64,000 nt of DNA from Dechloromonas agitata is5. Lineage in GTDB: Bacteria > Pseudomonadota > Gammaproteobacteria > Burkholderiales > Rhodocyclaceae. Each line of letters starts with the position of its first letter. Position 1 is the stretch's first letter. A model generated the notes under the pieces. The model made no database searches. It was not told the DNA's origin and worked only from the letters and a program-made list of their open reading frames with translations. Below are positions 18,514 to 26,820 of the stretch, in pieces. A program made the position numbers and the translations under genes. Location of the stretch: the NCBI RefSeq assembly GCF_000519045.1, contig NZ_KI912532.1, positions 1,550,001 through 1,614,000 of the forward strand, read 5' to 3'.

Positions 18514-20271
18514 TCATCGCATGGCCACGTAGGTTCCCGGCGCATCGCCAAGCGGTGCTTGCGTCCCGCCCATGGCAGGCGGCGCGACGCGCCCGGCCGA
18601 GCGCTGCGCCAGCCACTGCTGCCAGGCTGGCCACCAGGAGCCCTCCTTTAGCGGCGTCGTGGCGCGCCACTGCTGCGGATCGACATAGCGATCGCCAGGG
18701 GCGCGGGTGGCGATCTGGAAGCTGCGCCGGGGGTGTCCCGGCTCGCTGACGACACCGGCGTTGTGCCCGCCGCTGGTGAGCACGAAGGTCAGTTCCGCAT
18801 CGCTGAGCAGGTGCATCTTGTACACGGACGGCCAGGGGGCGACGTGATCGCGCACTGTGCCGACGATGAACATGGGCACCTCGATGTCGGCCAGCGCCAC
18901 GGGTCTCCCACCAACGCGGTAGCGCCCCTCGGCCAGGTCGTTGTCCAGATACAGGCGCCGCAGGTACTCGCTGTGCATGCGGTACGGCATGCGGGTCACG
19001 TCGGCATTCCAGGCCATCAGGTCATTGAAGGTCTGGCGCTCGCCCAACAGGTATTCGCGCACCCGTCGTGACCAGATCAGGTCGCGCGAGTTGAGCATCT
19101 GGAACGCGCCAGCCATCTGCTTGCCGTCGAGATAGCCCTTGTCCCACATGCCGGCTTCCAGCCATGCCAATTGACTGTCGTCGATGAAAAGCGCGATCTC
19201 GCCCGACTCGCGGAAGTCGGTCTCCGATGCCAGCAGCGTCAGGCTTTGCAGACGCTCGTCGCCATCGCGCGCCATCGCGGCGGCGGCGATCGCGAGCAAG
19301 GTGCCGCCCAGGCAATAGCCGACCGCCTGCACCTTGCGTTCGGGCACGATGGCCGTGACCGCATCCAATGCGTCCATGACCCCCAGCCAGCGGTAATCCT
19401 CCAGGCCGAGGTCACGATCGGCCGCCGTCGGGTTCTTCCATGAAAGGATGAACACCGTGTGCCCCTGATCGACCAGGTACTTCACCATCGAGTTGTGCGG
19501 CGACAGGTCGAGGATGTAGTACTTCATGATCCAGGACGGCACGATCAGTACCGGCTCCGCATGCACATCCGGCGTCGTGGGTGAGTACTGGATCAACTCG
19601 ATCAGGTGGTTTCGAAACACCACCTTGCCTGGGGTGACCGCCACGTCCTTGCCGACCTCGAACCCTTCGACCCCTGCGGGCGCATCGTCGAGCGCGAGGC
19701 GCCTTGCATCTTCCAGAAAGTTCATGGCGCCGCGCCACAGGTTGGCACCGCCGCTGGCCCGGATCGCATCCAGCACCTCGGGGTTGGTCCAGATGAAATT
19801 CGAAGGCGACCACATGTCCAGCCACTGCCGCCCGGCGAAAGTGACCATGTTCTCGTGATGGCGCGACACGCCACGCACGCCTGTGGTGGCGTTGTGCCAC
19901 CACTGCTGCTGCAGCAAAAAGCCCTGGTGAATCACGTTGAAGGGCCACTGCTGCCAAGCCGGGGCGGCAAAGCGCCGATCCTGCTCCAGCGGTTCGATGC
20001 AGGTCGGGCAGTCGTGCGCACTGGCAACGCGCAAGGCATAGCGTGCAAGGCGCTGCTGCTTGTGCAAACCCTTTTCGATCAAGCTGCGTTGCTTGCCTGG
20101 GGAAAGGCTCAGGTGCAGCGCCCAGTCGTACCAGGCCAGCAGGCCGGCCGCCGGTGACAGCCCACCCGTGCTGCGCGCCCGCCAGGCGTTCGCGAGCGTA
20201 TCCAGGGTGTCAGGGCGACAGGCTTCGGGCTGCGCCAGATCGGCCTTGCCGTGTGTTGCGACGTTGCTCAT
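18514..20271 (-). CDS. phaC: Class I poly(3-hydroxyalkanoate) synthase PhaC
   Basis: PhaC polymerises (R)-3-hydroxyacyl-CoA into PHB at the granule surface. The 585-residue protein has the N-terminal PhaC domain and the lipase-like box GYCLGG with the catalytic cysteine at about 317. The catalytic Asp is in VRDHVAPW (about 473) and the His in SGGHNAGVVSEPGHPRR (about 499). The ATG at 20271 has GAAGGG six bases upstream; an in-frame TTG six bases earlier is less likely. It is the first gene of the minus-strand cargo operon. No beta-ketothiolase (phaA) is encoded nearby, so acetoacetyl-CoA must come from the host. Confidence 0.95.
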   Translation of the reverse strand: MSNVATHGKADLAQPEACRPDTLDTLANAWRARSTGGLSPAAGLLAWYDWALHLSLSPGKQRSLIEKGLHKQQRLARYALRVASAHDCPTCIEPLEQDRRFAAPAWQQWPFNVIHQGFLLQQQWWHNATTGVRGVSRHHENMVTFAGRQWLDMWSPSNFIWTNPEVLDAIRASGGANLWRGAMNFLEDARRLALDDAPAGVEGFEVGKDVAVTPGKVVFRNHLIELIQYSPTTPDVHAEPVLIVPSWIMKYYILDLSPHNSMVKYLVDQGHTVFILSWKNPTAADRDLGLEDYRWLGVMDALDAVTAIVPERKVQAVGYCLGGTLLAIAAAAMARDGDERLQSLTLLASETDFRESGEIALFIDDSQLAWLEAGMWDKGYLDGKQMAGAFQMLNSRDLIWSRRVREYLLGERQTFNDLMAWNADVTRMPYRMHSEYLRRLYLDNDLAEGRYRVGGRPVALADIEVPMFIVGTVRDHVAPWPSVYKMHLLSDAELTFVLTSGGHNAGVVSEPGHPRRSFQIATRAPGDRYVDPQQWRATTPLKEGSWWPAWQQWLAQRSAGRVAPPAMGGTQAPLGDAPGTYVAMR

Positions 20272-20291
20272 CTCCAACCCTTCATTTAGCG

Positions 20292-20333
20292 AGTAACATA
20301 TTACTATCTTATCGCTTACAGGAAAAGTTGCAA
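20292..20333 (-). promoter_or_regulatory. phaC promoter with operator S2
   Basis: On the minus strand TTGCAA (20328-20333), a 16-base spacer and TAAGAT (20306-20311) form a sigma-70 promoter. The palindrome AGTAATATGTTACT (20292-20305) abuts the -10 and covers the transcription start. The same arrangement, with the hexamer directly followed by this palindrome, is found at the divergent tetR promoter (20529-20572). Repression of phaC by the neighbouring TetR protein is the simplest reading. Confidence 0.65.
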
Positions 20334-20449
20334 GCCTTCCGCAGGGGCACCAAATTTTTCAGCCGCCCAAAGCGCAATCACTACCGCCGCTGATGCTGCA
20401 GTCTGACGATCAAGCACCTTTGGATCTGCCTGGAAGGCGATCCAGCTTC

Positions 20450-20463
20450 ATGAGTTGCATCAA
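20450..20463. promoter_or_regulatory. Possible FNR/ANR-like site
   Basis: ATGAGTTGCATCAA matches the anaerobic regulator consensus TTGAT-N4-ATCAA at eight of ten defined positions. It lies in the divergent phaC/tetR control region, about 120 bases upstream of each promoter's -35 to -10 area. The cargo's fermentation, PHB and Usp genes would fit low-oxygen control. One 8/10 match is weak evidence. Confidence 0.25.
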
Positions 20464-20528
20464 GTTGACCGATCCGTTCTCCCTATGAAAGGGCCCGCAG
20501 TCCTGCCTCACCCGGCAAGTTTCCGATC

Positions 20529-20572
20529 TTGCGTCATGGTCATTTTGCGTGTTACGATAGTAATAGATCACT
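20529..20572 (+). promoter_or_regulatory. tetR-efflux-metabolism promoter with operator S3
   Basis: TTGCGT (20529-20534), an 18-base spacer and TACGAT (20553-20558) form a plausible promoter. The operator AGTAATAGATCACT (20559-20572) follows the -10 directly, as at phaC. The flank GATAGTAATA is identical to that of the phaC operator read in the direction of phaC. This would give TetR autorepression and control of the long plus-strand operon. The rest of 20334-20528 contains no gene. Confidence 0.6.
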
Positions 20573-20592
20573 AACTACATGGAGTCCAAATC

Positions 20593-21201
20593 GTGAGTCA
20601 ACGCCCCCAATATCTGTCCGCCGAAGATCGGCGTGCGGCCACAGTGCAAGCCGTGGTTGATCTGGCAGCCGAGCAGAACCCGGCCGAGATCACGACCACG
20701 GCGATTGCCGACCGAATGGGCCTGACACAGGGCGCGCTGTTTCGCCACTTCCCCACCAAGGAAGCCATCGTGGAAGCCACGATGTCGTGGGTCGGCGAAC
20801 GCCTTCTGGTCAGCGTGGACAAGGCGGCCGAGGGCGCCGCATCTCCCGCCGCCGCGCTCGAAGCGATGTTCATGACGCACATCGACTTCGTGTCCAAGCA
20901 CCCGGGCGTGCCACGCATGTTGTTCGGAGAGTTGCAGCGCTCTGGCGAAACGCTCGCCAAGCGCATGGTGCAAACCCTGATCCGCCAGTACGAGCAGCGC
21001 CTGCGCCGCCTGATGGAAGCGGGCAAGGCACAGGGCGAGCTGAGCGCGGAGCTGGACGTGGACGCCGCCGCCGTGCTGTTCATCGGCACGATCCAGGGAC
21101 TGGTCATGCAGTCGCTGCTGGCCGGCAAGGTCAGCCGGATTCGTCGTGACGCGCCCGCCGTGTTCGCCATCTATCGCCGTGGCATCGAAAGCGGCACATG
21201 A
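20593..21201 (+). CDS. TetR-family transcriptional repressor of the cargo
   Basis: The 202-residue protein has an N-terminal TetR helix-turn-helix (AEITTTAIADRMGLTQGALFRHFPTKEAI, about 31-60) and a helical ligand-binding domain. It starts at GTG with GGAG eight bases before. It is the first gene of the plus-strand operon and lies beside two copies of a palindromic operator (20292-20305, 20559-20572). A third copy lies before lysR (13464-13477). The ligand is unknown. A link to the export system encoded just downstream is likely. Confidence 0.9.
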   Translation: MSQRPQYLSAEDRRAATVQAVVDLAAEQNPAEITTTAIADRMGLTQGALFRHFPTKEAIVEATMSWVGERLLVSVDKAAEGAASPAAALEAMFMTHIDFVSKHPGVPRMLFGELQRSGETLAKRMVQTLIRQYEQRLRRLMEAGKAQGELSAELDVDAAAVLFIGTIQGLVMQSLLAGKVSRIRRDAPAVFAIYRRGIESGT

Positions 21202-21263
21202 AGCACCCGTCCAGTCCACAAGCGGCACGACGATCCAGCAAACCCTCCAAAGAACCGGGAGCC

Positions 21264-21689
21264 ATGAACATGACTGCACACAGCGGGCGCGGAATCTGGA
21301 TGCGTGTGATCGCCCTGATTGCCATCGCATTTGGTCTGCTGACCATCAGGGAAGGCGGTGCCGTTCTGTTTTTTGACGGCGCGGCGCGTGCCGCAGCCGG
21401 AAGCTACGTGCCGTTCGTGCTCTGGTTCAACTTCCTGGCCGGGTTTGCCTACGTCATCGCTGGCGCCGGGTTGTGGATGCGCCGGCGCTGGGCCGCATGG
21501 ATGGCGATGGCCATCGCGGTGGCGACGGCGCTCGTATTCCTGGCCTTCGGGGTGCATGTGGCGCTGGACGGCGCTTGGGAGCGGCGCACGCTCATTGCCA
21601 TGACGCTGCGCACGTTGGTGTGGGTTGGCATCGCGGCCATGGCTTGGCGTCGATCAACAGCGCATGCACTGGCCACGCGCGAGCACTGA
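21264..21689 (+). CDS. Small four-helix integral membrane protein
   Basis: The 141-residue product has four hydrophobic segments (about 12-30, 48-68, 72-95 and 108-128) with short loops. No catalytic motif is visible. The ATG at 21264 or 21270 follows GGGAG. An in-frame ATG at 21198 overlapping the tetR stop would add 22 polar residues and is possible. It lies between tetR and the HlyD-family gene, so an accessory role in the export system is an inference from position. Confidence 0.6.
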   Translation: MNMTAHSGRGIWMRVIALIAIAFGLLTIREGGAVLFFDGAARAAAGSYVPFVLWFNFLAGFAYVIAGAGLWMRRRWAAWMAMAIAVATALVFLAFGVHVALDGAWERRTLIAMTLRTLVWVGIAAMAWRRSTAHALATREH

Positions 21690-21716
21690 GCATCTCTTTC
21701 CAGCGGAAACCCATCA

Positions 21717-22757
21717 ATGACAACTCCAAACCTCCCTACAAGAAAAGCCCGTTGGGCCGTGATCATTGTTGCCCTGCTCGCCCTTGGCGGTGCACTGGCG
21801 TTCTGGTTCACGCGCGGCCATGACAACCAGGATGCATTGCGCCTCTACGGCAACGTCGACATCCGCGAGGTTCAACTGGCTTTCCGCCAGCCGGGGCGCA
21901 TCACGCAAATGGCTTTCGATGAGGGTGATGCCGTCACCGCCGGCGCGCGCCTGGCCACGCTCGATGCGCAGCCGTATCGGGACGCCCTGGCAGCCGCACA
22001 AGCCCAGGTACAGGTGGCCCAGGCGGAGCTGGGCAAGCTGCGCCGCGGCCTGCGGCCACAGGAAATCATCCAGGCACGCGAGGCGCTCAGACAAGCGCAG
22101 GCGCAGGCGCTTGACGCCGAGCGCAACTTTCAGCGCCAGAGCAGCCTGCTGGCGTCGGGTGCCAGCAGCCAGCGCACGGTCGATGCCGCGCGCACCGCCA
22201 GGGATCAGGCGGCCGCGGGTGTCGAATCCGCCAAGGCCGCCCTGTCGCAGGCATCCGAAGGCTTTCGCAAGGAAGACATTGCCGCAGCAGAGGCTCGCTT
22301 TGCAGCCGCGCAGGCAGCCGCAGCGCAAGCGGCCACGGCCCTGGCGGACACAGAACTGACGGTACCCAGCAACGGCACCATCATCGCGCGGGTGCGTGAG
22401 CCCGGCAGCATGGTGGCCAGCCAGAGCACGGTCTACAGCCTGAGCTTGGACAAGCCCGTGTACGTGCGCGCCTACGTGGGTGAGCGGGATCTGGGGCGCA
22501 TCGCACCGGGCACCGCGGTGCACGTCAAGAGCGATTCCGGGGAAAAGGTCTATCGCGGCCAGATCGGTTTCATCTCGCCGCGCGCCGAATTCACGCCCAA
22601 GACGGTGGAGACAACAGACTTGCGCACGGATCTGGTGTATCGCCTGCGCATCGTCATTGACGAGGCCGACAGCGACGCCGCCTTGCGTCAGGGCATGCCG
22701 GTGACGATCGCGGTCGATGCCAAGCCGGCCTCCAGCACGCGCGTGGGGGAGCGTTGA
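21717..22757 (+). CDS. HlyD/membrane-fusion protein of an ABC exporter (YbhG-like)
   Basis: The 346-residue protein has an N-terminal membrane anchor (about 12-32) and a lipoyl half-motif (NVDIREVQLAFRQPGRI). A long alpha-helical hairpin rich in Ala/Gln/Arg spans about 90-200, and the second half is a beta-barrel (LYGNVD ... DLGRIAPGTAVHVKSDSG). This is the periplasmic adaptor of tripartite exporters. It is followed at once by a fused ABC ATPase, two ABC-2 permeases and an outer-membrane factor, the same set as the E. coli ybhGFSR system plus an outer-membrane channel. Confidence 0.9.
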   Translation: MTTPNLPTRKARWAVIIVALLALGGALAFWFTRGHDNQDALRLYGNVDIREVQLAFRQPGRITQMAFDEGDAVTAGARLATLDAQPYRDALAAAQAQVQVAQAELGKLRRGLRPQEIIQAREALRQAQAQALDAERNFQRQSSLLASGASSQRTVDAARTARDQAAAGVESAKAALSQASEGFRKEDIAAAEARFAAAQAAAAQAATALADTELTVPSNGTIIARVREPGSMVASQSTVYSLSLDKPVYVRAYVGERDLGRIAPGTAVHVKSDSGEKVYRGQIGFISPRAEFTPKTVETTDLRTDLVYRLRIVIDEADSDAALRQGMPVTIAVDAKPASSTRVGER

Positions 22758-22758
22758 G

Positions 22759-24531
22759 ATGCAGGCCAACGCCGCCATGGCCGCCACGCCGACAAGCGCT
22801 GTCGCCGCTGCCGCCGTCGTCATCGAAGGTGTGGACAAGCATTTCGGCAAGGTGCAGGCCCTGCGCAGCTTGAGCGCGCACATCCACTACGGACGGTTGA
22901 CCGGTCTGGTCGGCCCGGACGGCGCCGGCAAGACGACGCTGATGCGCATCCTGACCGGCCTGCTGGTGCCCAATGCCGGCCGCGTCACCCTGGCCGGTTA
23001 TGACGTGGTCCGGGACAACGACGCCATCCACGTTGCCAGCGGCTACATGCCGCAGCGCTTTGGCCTGTACGAAGACCTGTCGGTGATGGAGAACATGCGC
23101 CTGTATGCGCGGTTGCGCGGCATGGACGCGGATCGCAATGCCGATTTGTTTGCCGAGTTACTCGATTTCACGCGGCTGGGGCCTTTTACGAAGCGCTTAG
23201 CCGGCAAGCTCTCCGGTGGCATGAAGCAAAAGTTGGGGCTGGCCTGTGCGCTGATGGCGCGGCCCAAGGTGCTGCTGCTGGACGAGCCCGGCGTCGGCGT
23301 CGATCCGGTCAGCCGCCAGGATTTGTGGCGCATGGTGCAGGCGCTGACCGATGAGGGCATGGCCGTGGTCTGGTCCACCGCCTACCTCGACGAGGCCGAG
23401 CGCTGCGAGAGCGTGTTGCTGCTGAACCAAGGGCAACTCTTGTTCGATGGCCCGCCGCAGCAACTCACCGCACAGCTCGAAGGCCGCAGCTTTCGCCTGG
23501 AAAACGTCGGCGCCGAGCGCCGGGCAGTTCTGACCGAGGCACTCGATCTGGAGAGCGTGAGCGATGGCGTAATCCAGGGCGCCGGGGTGCGCGTGGTACT
23601 GCGGGGCGGTGCGCAGGCCAGCCAAATCCAGGCGCTGGCTGATCGGGCGCAAGTCGCGCTGGCCCCGGTGCCCGCGCGCTTCGAAGACGCCTTCATCGAT
23701 CTGCTCGGCGGCGGCCCCGGCGGTACGTCGCAGCTTGCCGAGCGCCTGTCACCGGTCGAACTGGGCTCTCAGATCGCCGTCTCCTGCCGCAACCTCACCA
23801 AGCGCTTCGGCGAATTCACCGCCACCGACCAGGTCAGCTTCGAGGTGCGCAAAGGCGAAATCTTCGGTCTGCTTGGCCCCAATGGCGCCGGCAAGTCCAC
23901 CACCTTCAAGATGCTGTGCGGCCTGCTCAAACCCACCGCGGGCGAGGCGCACGTGGTGGGGCATGACCTGCGCCGCGCCACCGGCGCGGCCAAGAGCCGG
24001 CTGGGCTACATGGCGCAGAAGTTCTCGCTCTACGGCCTGCTGTCGGTGCAGCAGAACCTGGAATTTTCGGCCGGCGTCTACGGGCTGGAAGGCAACACCC
24101 GGCGCGAACGCATTGCCGAGATGATCGAGACCTTCGATCTGGGGGAGTGGCTGTCCGCCACGCCCGATTCCCTGCCGCTGGGCCACAAGCAACGCCTGGC
24201 CCTGGCCTGCTCGCTCATGCATCGGCCACCCGTGTTGTTCCTCGATGAGCCTACTTCGGGCGTGGACCCGATCACTCGGCGCGAGTTCTGGACCCACATC
24301 AACGGCCTGGCGCGCAAGGGCGTGACCATCATGGTCACCACCCACTTCATGGACGAGGCCGAATACTGCGATCGCGTCGCCATGCTCTCGCGCGCACGCC
24401 TGATCGCGCTGGACACGCCCGATGCGCTCAAGCGCGCCGCAGCCAATGTCGAACACCCCGACCCGACCATGGAGGACGCCTTCATTCACCTGGTGGAATC
24501 TGCCGACCGCGAGATGGAGGCCGCCGCATGA
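22759..24531 (+). CDS. Duplicated ABC transporter ATP-binding protein (YbhF-like)
   Basis: The 590-residue protein contains two ATPase domains. The first has P-loop GPDGAGKTT at about 53-61 and signature LSGGMKQKLG. The second has P-loop GPNGAGKST at about 373-381 and Walker B VLFLDEPTSGVDP. The signature of the second domain is degenerate (LPLGHKQRLA instead of LSGG), as in other YbhF-type fused subunits. It energises the ABC-2 permeases encoded next and overlaps the first of them by four bases. Confidence 0.92.
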   Translation: MQANAAMAATPTSAVAAAAVVIEGVDKHFGKVQALRSLSAHIHYGRLTGLVGPDGAGKTTLMRILTGLLVPNAGRVTLAGYDVVRDNDAIHVASGYMPQRFGLYEDLSVMENMRLYARLRGMDADRNADLFAELLDFTRLGPFTKRLAGKLSGGMKQKLGLACALMARPKVLLLDEPGVGVDPVSRQDLWRMVQALTDEGMAVVWSTAYLDEAERCESVLLLNQGQLLFDGPPQQLTAQLEGRSFRLENVGAERRAVLTEALDLESVSDGVIQGAGVRVVLRGGAQASQIQALADRAQVALAPVPARFEDAFIDLLGGGPGGTSQLAERLSPVELGSQIAVSCRNLTKRFGEFTATDQVSFEVRKGEIFGLLGPNGAGKSTTFKMLCGLLKPTAGEAHVVGHDLRRATGAAKSRLGYMAQKFSLYGLLSVQQNLEFSAGVYGLEGNTRRERIAEMIETFDLGEWLSATPDSLPLGHKQRLALACSLMHRPPVLFLDEPTSGVDPITRREFWTHINGLARKGVTIMVTTHFMDEAEYCDRVAMLSRARLIALDTPDALKRAAANVEHPDPTMEDAFIHLVESADREMEAAA

Positions 24532-25697
24532 ACGCTGTAGCACAACGCAAGGAAGGGGCTGCTTTGGAGCCGGGCGATTTGCGCCGGTTTGACCTGCGGC
24601 GACTGATGGCCCTGGTGACCAAGGAAAGCTATCAGGCGCTGCGCGACCCCTCGACGCTCTTGATCGCCTTCGTGCTGCCGGTGGTGTTGCTGCTGCTGTT
24701 CGCCTATGCGGTGTCGCTGGATGCCAAGGAGGTTCGTGTCGGTGTGGTGCTGGAGTCGCCCGGTGCATCGGCGCAGTCGCTGGCCGCCGCCTTCTCGGGC
24801 ACCCGATTCCTGAAGACGCAATTCGCCCACGACCGGCGCGAGGTGGCCGACCAGCTCGTCTCCGGTGCGCTGCGCGGCTACGTCGTCATTCCGCAGGATT
24901 TCGAGCAGCGCCTGGCCCAACGCGGAGCAGAGCCACTGGTGCAGATCGTCACCGATGGCTCCTACCCCAACACCGCCAACTACGTTGAGAACTACGCCCG
25001 CGGCGTGGTGCAGACCTGGCGCGCCGGGCTCGATGTCGCGGCGCCAGCGCAGTCCGTCGTGCTGGAGCCGCGCTACTGGTTCAACCCCGAGCTGGAAAGC
25101 CGGCGGGCCCTGATTCCGGGGGCGATTGCCATCGTCATGACCATCATCGGCACCATGCTCACGGCCCTGGTGGTGGCGCGCGAATGGGAGCGCGGCACCA
25201 TGGAGGCGGTGCTGTCCACGCCGGCCTCGGTGGCGGAAATCCTGATCGGCAAGCTGTTGCCGTACTTCGTGCTGGGCATGCTGTCCACACTGGGCGCGGC
25301 GGCGCTGGCGGTGTTTGTCTTTGGCGTGCCGATGCGCGGTTCGCTGGCGGCACTGCTGCTCTTGTCAGCGGTGTTCATGGTGCCGGCGCTGGGCCAGGGC
25401 CTGCTGATCTCGTCGCTGGCGCGCAACCAGTTCCTGGCGGCACAGATCGCGCTGTTCACGGGCTTTCTGCCGGCCTTCATGCTCTCCGGTTTTCTGTACG
25501 AAATCGACGCGATGCCAGCGCCGATCCGCGCCATCACCCGGGCGGTTCCGGCGCGCTACTTCGTCGATTCGCTCAAGACCGTATTTCTCGCCGGCGACAT
25601 CTGGGCCGTGTTCCTGCCCAACCTGGCGGCCATGGCGGCGATCGGGGCGTTGTTCTTCGCCATCGCCAAGCGCGCCACGCGCAAGAACCTGGAGTGA
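24528..25697 (+). CDS. ABC-2 type permease (YbhS-like)
   Basis: The 389-residue membrane protein has the ABC-2 layout: one N-terminal helix (about 45-65), a large extracytoplasmic domain and about five C-terminal helices (from about 200). The run ALVVAREWERGTMEAVLSTP is the conserved permease loop. It forms one half of the exporter pore with the next gene. Start and stop codons of the ATPase and this gene overlap as ATGA. Confidence 0.9.
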   Translation: MNAVAQRKEGAALEPGDLRRFDLRRLMALVTKESYQALRDPSTLLIAFVLPVVLLLLFAYAVSLDAKEVRVGVVLESPGASAQSLAAAFSGTRFLKTQFAHDRREVADQLVSGALRGYVVIPQDFEQRLAQRGAEPLVQIVTDGSYPNTANYVENYARGVVQTWRAGLDVAAPAQSVVLEPRYWFNPELESRRALIPGAIAIVMTIIGTMLTALVVAREWERGTMEAVLSTPASVAEILIGKLLPYFVLGMLSTLGAAALAVFVFGVPMRGSLAALLLLSAVFMVPALGQGLLISSLARNQFLAAQIALFTGFLPAFMLSGFLYEIDAMPAPIRAITRAVPARYFVDSLKTVFLAGDIWAVFLPNLAAMAAIGALFFAIAKRATRKNLE

Positions 25698-25701
25698 CGC
25701 G

Positions 25702-26820
25702 ATGTTGACCTCCGCCTTCTCGTTCACCCGCCTGCGCGCCCAGTTCATCAAGGAAGTGCTCAGCGTGCTGCGCGACCCGCGCAGCCGCATGGTGGTGTTC
25801 GTGCCGCCCATCCTGCAACTGCTGGTATTCGCCTTTGCCGCCACGCTTGAGGTGCGCAACGTCGACATCGCCGTCTACAACCAGGACGCCGGACGTTGGT
25901 CGCACGAACTGGTGCAGCGCCTGGACAGCGCCCGGTTCATCACCCACGTCCGGCATGTGGACAGCCAGTGGCAGTTGCACGAGATGATTGACCGCGGCGA
26001 GGTGATCGCCGCGCTCGCCATTCCCGTGGACTTCTCGCGCACCATCGCCGCCGGCGACAGCGGCCGCGCCCAGGTTCTCGTCGATGGTCGGCGCAGCAAC
26101 TCGGGCCAGATCACCGTCGCCTACCTGTCCACCATCGCCGCCGACGTTGGCGCCGAGGTCGTGCCCGACGCGCAGGCACCGACGCCCGTGGTCGTGCGCC
26201 ACTGGTTCAACCCGAACCTGGTCTACCGCTGGTTCATCGTGCCCGGCTTGACCGGCATCCTGGCCCTGTTCAGCGCGCTGCTTATCACCTCGCTGTCGAT
26301 CGCGCGCGAACGCGAACTGGGCACCTTCGACCAGTTGCTGGTATCGCCCACCTCGACGCCGGAGATCATCATTTCCAAGTCGCTGCCGGCGCTGGCGATC
26401 GGCACGCTGCTGGGCCTGTTCATGATCAGCGCCGGCGTGTTCCTGTTCGGCATCCCGTTCACCGGCTCGTTCGTGCTGCTGCTCGCCAGCCTGGTGCTGT
26501 TCATCCTGTCGGTGGTCGGCATCGGCCTGATGATTTCCGCGGTCAGCATGACCCAGCAGCAGGCCATCCTGGGGGCGTTCGCCATTGGCGTGCCGGCGGT
26601 GCTGATGTCGGGCTTTGCGACGCCGGTGGAAAACATGCCCATCGTCCTGCAATGGATGGCCCAGGCCATTCCGCTGACCCACTTCCTCATCATCGTCGAA
26701 GGCAGCTTCCTCAAGGCCATGCCGCCCGGCGACGTTCTCGCCAGCCTCTGGCCGCTGGCGGTCATCGCCCTCGCCACGCTGACGATGGCCACCGTATTCG
26801 TCCGAGGACGCCTGCAATGA
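25702..26820 (+). CDS. ABC-2 type permease (YbhR-like)
   Basis: The 372-residue protein is a paralogue of the preceding permease, with the same topology and the conserved loop SIARERELGTFDQLLVSP. It starts four bases after the previous stop. Together with the HlyD-family adaptor, the duplicated ATPase and the outer-membrane factor it completes a drug- or metabolite-type exporter. The substrate cannot be read from sequence. Confidence 0.9.
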   Translation: MLTSAFSFTRLRAQFIKEVLSVLRDPRSRMVVFVPPILQLLVFAFAATLEVRNVDIAVYNQDAGRWSHELVQRLDSARFITHVRHVDSQWQLHEMIDRGEVIAALAIPVDFSRTIAAGDSGRAQVLVDGRRSNSGQITVAYLSTIAADVGAEVVPDAQAPTPVVVRHWFNPNLVYRWFIVPGLTGILALFSALLITSLSIARERELGTFDQLLVSPTSTPEIIISKSLPALAIGTLLGLFMISAGVFLFGIPFTGSFVLLLASLVLFILSVVGIGLMISAVSMTQQQAILGAFAIGVPAVLMSGFATPVENMPIVLQWMAQAIPLTHFLIIVEGSFLKAMPPGDVLASLWPLAVIALATLTMATVFVRGRLQ

